Below, in pieces: positions 38,761 to 42,890 of a stretch of 42,890 nucleotides of DNA. Position 1 is the stretch's first letter. Each line of letters begins with the position of its first letter. The notes below the pieces were generated by a model. It made no database searches. It saw nothing but the letters and a program-made list of their open reading frames with translations, and was not told the origin of the DNA. Source of the stretch: Desulfocurvus sp. (GTDB taxonomy: Bacteria > Desulfobacterota > Desulfovibrionia > Desulfovibrionales > Desulfovibrionaceae); NCBI GenBank assembly GCA_020692325.1, contig JAIMKR010000008.1, positions 86,057 to 128,946 on the forward strand, given 5' to 3'. The translations under genes were made by a program, and so were the position numbers.

Positions 38761-39633
38761 ATGAGCGAAGCGTCAAGACTTTTTGAGGGTCGTTTGGCCA
38801 CCGTGGTTTGCGCGGTTGGATTTTGCGCCGCCATGGGCCTCGCGGCCGGGCCGGCCGTGGCTGCGGACTATGAAGTGCGCCTGCCCGTGAACAAGACCGT
38901 GCGCATGCTGCCCATCTCCGAAGCCGAGAACGCCACAGCCGCGCCCGAGGCCGCCCAGGCCGAGAAACCGGCCGCCAAGCCCGCGCGCAAAGCGGCCAAG
39001 GCTCAGCCGGCGAAGTCTTCGGCGACGCGAGCCGTGACGGTGGAAACGCCCTCCATCGAGGTTGGCAGGCCCGCGGCCAAGGCCAAGAAGCCCGCGCCGC
39101 GCCATGTGGCCAAGCTCGTCGAAGTCGACTCCTCCACCGGCCTCAACGCCACGGATGGCGTGGCCGCGCCGCAGCAGGTGAAGCCCCTCGCCAAAAAGCA
39201 TGCCGCGCCCAAGGCGCAGCCGCGCGAGGCCTCGGGCAAACTGGGCGAGACGGTCAGCACGGGCGTGCTCGGCGCGCTGCCGTCGGACGGCCTGTGGCTG
39301 GGCGAGGTGGCGGTGAGCCTCGAGGAACACGCCGTCGTGATCCGCGCGGACACCAACAAAACCGCCGACCATGTCACCTGGTTCAATCACAATGAGCCCC
39401 GCAAGCTGGCCATAGATCTGCACGGCCAGTGGCGGATGAAATGCCGGGACAGCGTGCTGCGCTTCGCCGCCGGGCCGATCAAGAATCTCATCATCGGCCA
39501 GCATGAGGACCGCGTCCGTCTGGCCGTGGAGTTCCGCGAGGGCGTTGTCGCCCCCGACCTCACGCCGAAGGTCGAGCCGCAGACGGCCGGCCTTGTCGTC
39601 ACCATTCCCCTCGCCTCCGAACCGAAGCCCTGA
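38761..39633 (+). CDS. Exported AMIN-domain protein
   Basis: 290 residues. A signal peptide (about 13-35, ending in PAVAADYE) is followed by an Ala/Lys/Pro-rich linker (about 55-165) and a C-terminal AMIN-like beta domain (about 172-287: LGEVAVSLEEHAVVIRADTN, RKLAIDLHGQWRMK, LIIGQHEDRVRLAVEF). AMIN domains target periplasmic proteins to peptidoglycan, for example at the septum; no amidase catalytic domain is attached. The neighbours do not suggest a partner. Confidence 0.82.
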   Translation: MSEASRLFEGRLATVVCAVGFCAAMGLAAGPAVAADYEVRLPVNKTVRMLPISEAENATAAPEAAQAEKPAAKPARKAAKAQPAKSSATRAVTVETPSIEVGRPAAKAKKPAPRHVAKLVEVDSSTGLNATDGVAAPQQVKPLAKKHAAPKAQPREASGKLGETVSTGVLGALPSDGLWLGEVAVSLEEHAVVIRADTNKTADHVTWFNHNEPRKLAIDLHGQWRMKCRDSVLRFAAGPIKNLIIGQHEDRVRLAVEFREGVVAPDLTPKVEPQTAGLVVTIPLASEPKP

Positions 39634-39672
39634 CGCCGCCGCGTCACGTCTCCGGGCTTCCGCGCCGCGCCT

Positions 39673-39690
39673 TGTCACAGAATCGTCACA
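39673..39690. promoter_or_regulatory. Pho box upstream of pstB
   Basis: TGTCACA-GAAT-CGTCACA is a direct repeat of two 7-base units with a 4-base gap, the geometry of a PhoB binding site (CTGTCAT-A(A/T)A(A/T)-CTGTCA type). It lies about 97 bases before pstB. Confidence 0.6.
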
Positions 39691-39786
39691 AGGCCGTGGC
39701 CCACACGTCGCTTCACATGCGTACATCTCCGTCTGCAGCACGCGGCCGCGCCCCGCGGCCAACCGCCTGCAACCACGGAGAGACGA

Positions 39787-40560
39787 ATGCCAGACATCAA
39801 GGTTACCTCCCAATCGCTCGACTTCTACTACGGCGGCTTTCACGCGCTGCATGACGTGAGTCTCGATTTCGCGACACGTCAGGTCACGGCGCTCATTGGG
39901 CCGTCCGGCTGTGGCAAGAGCACGTTCCTGCGCTGCATCAACCGCATGAATGACCTCATCCCCGGCACCCGCGTCACCGGAGCTCTCGCCCTGGACGGCG
40001 AGGACATCCACGCCGCCGGAGTGGACGTGGTGGCCCTGCGCCGGCGCATCGGCATGGTCTTTCAGAAACCCAATCCCTTCCCCAAGACCATTTACGAGAA
40101 TGTGGCCTACGGCCTGCGCGTCAACGGCCTGCGCGTCAACGGCGTGCGCAACAAGCGCGTGCTCAACGAGAGCGTTGAGGCCAGTCTGCGCGGGGCCGCC
40201 CTGTGGGACGAGGTCAAGGACCGCCTGCAGACATCGGCCCTGGGGTTGTCCGGTGGGCAGCAGCAGCGTCTGTGCATCGCCCGCGCGCTTGCCGTGCGGC
40301 CGGAGGTGCTGCTCATGGACGAGCCCGCCAGCGCGCTCGACCCCATCGCCACCCAGAAGATTGAGGACCTCATCCACGAACTCAAGCGCGATTTGACCAT
40401 CATCATCGTCACGCATTCCATGCAGCAGGCCGCACGCGTTTCCGACCGCACGGCCTTTTTCTACCTGGGTAAGCTCATCGAGGAAGGCGATACGCGCATC
40501 ATCTTCACCAAGCCGCGAAATCGCCAGACGGAAGACTACATCACCGGCCGCTTCGGCTAG
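39787..40560 (+). CDS. pstB: Phosphate ABC transporter ATP-binding protein PstB
   Basis: 257 residues; ATG 39787 with GGAGAG upstream. It energises the PstSCAB high-affinity phosphate importer. Walker [10 protein letters not shown] (38-46), Q-loop [20 protein letters not shown] (a PstB hallmark), signature [15 protein letters not shown] and Walker [16 protein letters not shown] are intact. A 5-residue in-frame duplication [10 protein letters not shown] (109-118) comes right after the Q-loop region. pstS, pstC and pstA are not in the window. phoU follows 15 bases later. Confidence 0.96.
   Translation: MPDIKVTSQSLDFYYGGFHALHDVSLDFATRQVTALIGPSGCGKSTFLRCINRMNDLIPGTRVTGALALDGEDIHAAGVDVVALRRRIGMVFQKPNPFPKTIYENVAYGLRVNGLRVNGVRNKRVLNESVEASLRGAALWDEVKDRLQTSALGLSGGQQQRLCIARALAVRPEVLLMDEPASALDPIATQKIEDLIHELKRDLTIIIVTHSMQQAARVSDRTAFFYLGKLIEEGDTRIIFTKPRNRQTEDYITGRFG
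40111..40140 (+). repeat. 15-base tandem duplication inside pstB
   Basis: GGCCTGCGCGTCAAC occurs twice in a row (40111-40125 and 40126-40140), followed by a partial third copy GGCGTGCGCAAC. It adds five residues in frame. Confidence 0.95.
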
Positions 40561-40575
40561 GAGGAACTTGTCGCA

Positions 40576-41241
40576 ATGCAGCAACGCAGTCATTTCACGC
40601 AAAAGCTCGGTGAATTGCGCATGCACCTTCTGCGCATGGCCGCGCAGGCCGAAAAGGCCGTACAGAATTCCTGCCGCGCCTACATGGAAGGCGACACGGA
40701 CCTCGCCGAAAGCGTGGTCATGAACGACGTCTCCATCAACGAGATGGAGGACTCCATCGACGCCTTCAACCTGGAGCTGCTCGCCCTCGACCAGCCCATG
40801 GCCAGCGATCTGCGGCTCATCATCGGCTCCATGCGCGTCACCATGAACCTGGAGCGCGTGGGCGACGAGGCCGTGAACCTGGCGCATCGCACGTTGTTCC
40901 TTTCCACCCGGCAGACGCTGCCGGCCAATCCGCGCATGGCCCAGCTGTGCGCCCACGTGGAGGAGATGCTGCACCGCGCCGTGCGCGCCCTGGCCGACGA
41001 GGATACCACCCTGGCCGGAGAGATCTGCGGTATGGATCATCGCGCCGATGAGCTGTGCATCAAGGTGCTCAAGGAGGCCATCAACACCATGGTCGAGGAG
41101 ACACGCATCGTGGAGCGCGGGGTGCATGTCATCATGGCCTCGCGCCACCTGGAGCGCATCGGCGACCTCGCCACCAACATCGCCGAGGCCGTCATCTTCA
41201 TCAGGGAAGGCATTGATCTGAAGCATCGTTGCAAGGGGTAA
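40576..41241 (+). CDS. phoU: PhoU: phosphate signalling regulator
   Basis: 221 residues; the ribosome site GAGGA lies just after the pstB stop. A cytoplasmic protein that links PstB to the PhoR/PhoB system and lowers phosphate uptake and pho gene expression. Two similar three-helix bundles carry the metal-cluster motifs ERVGDEAVN (about 96-104) and ERIGDLATN (about 196-204). Length and symmetry are typical. Terminator 40 bases downstream. Confidence 0.95.
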   Translation: MQQRSHFTQKLGELRMHLLRMAAQAEKAVQNSCRAYMEGDTDLAESVVMNDVSINEMEDSIDAFNLELLALDQPMASDLRLIIGSMRVTMNLERVGDEAVNLAHRTLFLSTRQTLPANPRMAQLCAHVEEMLHRAVRALADEDTTLAGEICGMDHRADELCIKVLKEAINTMVEETRIVERGVHVIMASRHLERIGDLATNIAEAVIFIREGIDLKHRCKG

Positions 41242-41280
41242 GGCCCGACGCGTCCGCACTTGCGGCCGCCGCCGAAAACA

Positions 41281-41313
41281 AGGGGCTCTGGATCCGTCCG
41301 GGGCCTCTTTTTT
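41281..41313 (+). terminator. Rho-independent terminator of pstB-phoU
   Basis: AGGGGCTC (41281-41288) pairs with GGGCCTCT (41301-41308), including two G-T pairs, followed by TTTTTT. The following stretch to 41516 holds no gene; a possible weak promoter TTGCGT-N17-TAGACT lies near 41349. Confidence 0.75.
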
Positions 41314-41516
41314 GTTGTATCATGAAAAATTACGTGGATTGACATGGTTGCGTATTGATTTGCTGCTGCGTAGACTTGCACCATGAAATTGGATGATCGG
41401 CGCGGCGCACGACCCGTAAACGGACGGCGTGCGAACGCGCGGAGGCGTTGCAGGGACGCGCCGGCGCGCGCCCGGGATTGCAACATGGCGGATGAACGAT
41501 CCAAGGAGAAAAGCCC

Positions 41517-42605
41517 ATGCTCATGACGTCGATTTTCCCCGGCCGCTATGTCCAAGGCGCTGGCGCGCTCGCTTCGCTTCCCGAGGAGGCGGCCCGGCTG
41601 GGCGCGCGCGCCCTGGCCATCGTGAGCGGCTCCATCCGAGCAGCCGTCGAGAAGGCCGTGGCAGGTCGGAAGCTGCTCGACATCACCCTGGAGCGCTTCG
41701 GCGGTGAATGCAGCGACGAGGAAATCGACCGGCTGGTCGCCCTGGCCCGCAAGATTCACGCGGACGTCATCATCGGCGTGGGCGGCGGCAAGACCCTCGA
41801 CACCGCCAAGGCCATCGCGAACGCGATCAAAACCCCCGTGGTTCTCGCACCCTCCATCGCCTCCACAGACGCCCCTTGCAGTGCGCTGTCCGTGGTCTAC
41901 ACCGCGCAGGGCGCGTTCAAACGCTACCTCCTGTTCCCGCGCAATCCCGATGTCGTCATGGTCGACAGCCAAATCGTGCTCGGCGCGCCCGTGCGCTTCC
42001 TCATCTCCGGCATGGGCGACGCCCTGTCCACCTGGTTCGAGGCCGAGGACTGCCGCGAAGCCAAGTCCCCCAACATGACCGGTCGCGTCGGTTCCATGAC
42101 TGCCTACGGTCTGGCCCGCCTGTGCTTCGACACCCTCATGGCCGACGGCGCCGCCGCCCGCCAGGACTTCGACGGCAAGATCGTCACTCCCGCAATCGAG
42201 CGCATCATCGAGGCCAACACCCTGCTGAGTGGTCTGGGCTTCGAGAGCGGCGGCCTCTCCGGCGCGCACGCCATCCACAACGGCTTTACCGTCCTGCCCG
42301 AAACCCACAAGTTCTGGCACGGCGAGAAAGTCGCCATTGGCACCCTCTCGCTGCTCATGCTCACCAAACGCCCCGCCGACGTGGTCGCCAAGGTCTACGA
42401 CTTTTGCCAAGCGGTCGGTCTGCCCATCTGCCTCGCCGATATCGGGCTCGAAAATCCCACCGACGATCAACTCATGGAGGTCGCCCGCGTGGCCTGCGCC
42501 CCTGGGGACACCATCCGCAACATCAAGGGGAACATCACTCCCGAGGCCGTTCGTGACGCCATCAAGGCCGCCGACGCCGAGGGACGCCGCCGCAAGGGCA
42601 AGTAA
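41517..42605 (+). CDS. gldA: Iron-containing alcohol dehydrogenase, glycerol dehydrogenase (GldA) type
   Basis: 362 residues; ATG 41517 with AAGGAG 8 bases upstream (ATG 41523 is an alternative). Predicted NAD-dependent, zinc-containing oxidation of glycerol to dihydroxyacetone or of a related diol. The NAD site is VIIGVGGGKTLDTAKAIAN (about 84-102); metal ligands fit Asp168 (GMGDALSTWFEA), His251 (SGAHAIHNGF) and His268 (KFWHGEKVAIG), with the same spacing as in Geobacillus glycerol dehydrogenase. Length is normal. The C-terminus is basic. Transcribed alone. The substrate is not certain: GldA relatives also reduce acetoin and methylglyoxal. Confidence 0.9.
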   Translation: MLMTSIFPGRYVQGAGALASLPEEAARLGARALAIVSGSIRAAVEKAVAGRKLLDITLERFGGECSDEEIDRLVALARKIHADVIIGVGGGKTLDTAKAIANAIKTPVVLAPSIASTDAPCSALSVVYTAQGAFKRYLLFPRNPDVVMVDSQIVLGAPVRFLISGMGDALSTWFEAEDCREAKSPNMTGRVGSMTAYGLARLCFDTLMADGAAARQDFDGKIVTPAIERIIEANTLLSGLGFESGGLSGAHAIHNGFTVLPETHKFWHGEKVAIGTLSLLMLTKRPADVVAKVYDFCQAVGLPICLADIGLENPTDDQLMEVARVACAPGDTIRNIKGNITPEAVRDAIKAADAEGRRRKGK

Positions 42606-42696
42606 AACGCCCGCCGCCGACGGCTTTGATGGCTCAAAAATGCCCCCGGTCGTTGGAGTGCATGTTCTGCCGCCACACAGCTGCGGTGGTTTGAAA

Positions 42697-42750
42697 ATGC
42701 CTCCGGCGGCCAGGGGGCTTCGCGCCCCCTGAACCCTGCGTGAAGGGAAA
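42697..42750 (-). repeat. Intergenic repeat family C, copy 2 (inverted)
   Basis: Reverse complement of the element at 29518-29573: ATGCCTCCGGCGGCC, hairpin AGGGGGC-TTCGC-GCCCCCT, CCTGCGTGAAGGGA. An ATGCCCCCGG sequence at about 42640 begins like it. The neighbouring 42771-42807 forms another strong hairpin (CCAAGGG..CCCTTGG with inner AGCCC-GAA-GGGCT). Confidence 0.8.
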
Positions 42751-42824
42751 ACGTGTTTTTGACCAGGGTTCCAAGGGGCCGGCTTGAAGCCCGAAGGGCT
42801 CCCTTGGCCTGCGGAGCATATTTC

Positions 42825-42878
42825 CCTAACCACGAAGTTCTGACTGCGTAGTCCTTACGCCATGAGGTCGTGGCTAGG
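42825..42878. repeat. Long-arm hairpin at the window end
   Basis: CCTAACCACGA (42825-42835) pairs with TCGTGGCTAGG (42868-42878) with one mismatch, and the loop contains a second hairpin GACT-GCGT-AGTC (42842-42853). It follows the family C element and may be part of a larger non-coding repeat cut by the window edge. Confidence 0.5.
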
Positions 42879-42890
42879 TGTTGAGTTGCA

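Noticed and set aside
38773-41259. Very long minus-strand open frame (about 828 codons) opposite the AMIN, pstB and phoU genes
   Set aside because: It is the mirror of three well-identified plus-strand genes in GC-rich DNA; no domain and no ribosome site. The same holds for long antisense frames at 7381-9576, 17992-19845, 25157-27091 and 41037-42833.
42825-42890. Possible integron attC site at the window end
   Set aside because: GTTGAGT fits the GTTRRRY core, but the other box does not (CCCTAAC lacks the initial purine), and the main pairing runs through CCTAACCACGA/TCGTGGCTAGG instead. No integrase or cassettes are seen.
1-42890. CRISPR array
   Set aside because: No regularly spaced short direct repeats were seen; repeats in the window are dispersed hairpin elements or in-gene module repeats.

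Overview
The window looks like a stretch of chromosome from a GC-rich, anaerobic, sulfate-reducing deltaproteobacterium of the Desulfovibrio group (Desulfovibrionales). The basis is gene content and order: a three-domain NifU followed by NifS and a cysK-cysE pair; a short ATP synthase cluster holding only the Fo-side genes (AtpZ-type, subunit I, a, c) followed by rex and cheD; paired Hsp20 genes; a Lon-like AAA_32 protease; and typical Desulfovibrio intergenic hairpins. No database search was possible, so genus and species are inference.

Layout. 1-3.5 kb: end of an unidentified gene, an MltD-type lytic transglycosylase (minus) and a divergent RlmB-type rRNA methyltransferase with a long basic tail. 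3.5-10.7 kb: accessory block with a LuxR-type regulator (minus), a divergent promoter carrying a perfect inverted repeat at about -42.5, three tandem phage-tail-collar paralogues in less GC-rich DNA, and a 1373-residue Ig/fibronectin-like autotransporter. 11-19.5 kb: TetR regulator, two small heat-shock proteins, Sel1-repeat protein, CBS protein, DUF900-type lipoprotein hydrolase, a small four-Cys protein behind a strong promoter, and an HD-GYP-type phosphodiesterase. 19.5-21.4 kb: remnant-like island with an XRE helix-turn-helix fragment, an AT-rich gene of unknown function, and a tRNA-Glu(UUC)-like sequence whose 5' half is degenerate.

21.4-28.7 kb: AldA-type aldehyde dehydrogenase, then nifU-nifS-dinB-cysK-cysE, which joins cysteine synthesis to Fe-S cluster assembly, then a HIT protein and IHF alpha. 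28.7-33.5 kb (minus): SPOR lipoprotein, LysM lipoprotein, a conserved-looking unknown and the Lon-like protease. 33.6-38.7 kb: the Fo genes, Rex (NADH/NAD+ sensor), CheD, an exported acetolactate decarboxylase and a glycosyltransferase. 38.7-42.6 kb: AMIN-domain protein, pstB-phoU behind a Pho-box-like direct repeat, and a GldA-type dehydrogenase. The window ends in repeat-rich, hairpin-rich non-coding DNA.

Two things stand out. The first is the LuxR / inverted repeat / collar trio / autotransporter block, which reads as one regulated surface system; all three collar paralogues keep a His-x-His motif like the metal-binding one in phage tail fibres. The second is a family of long intergenic hairpin elements at the 3' ends of several genes, in which the pairing is kept although the paired bases differ between copies.
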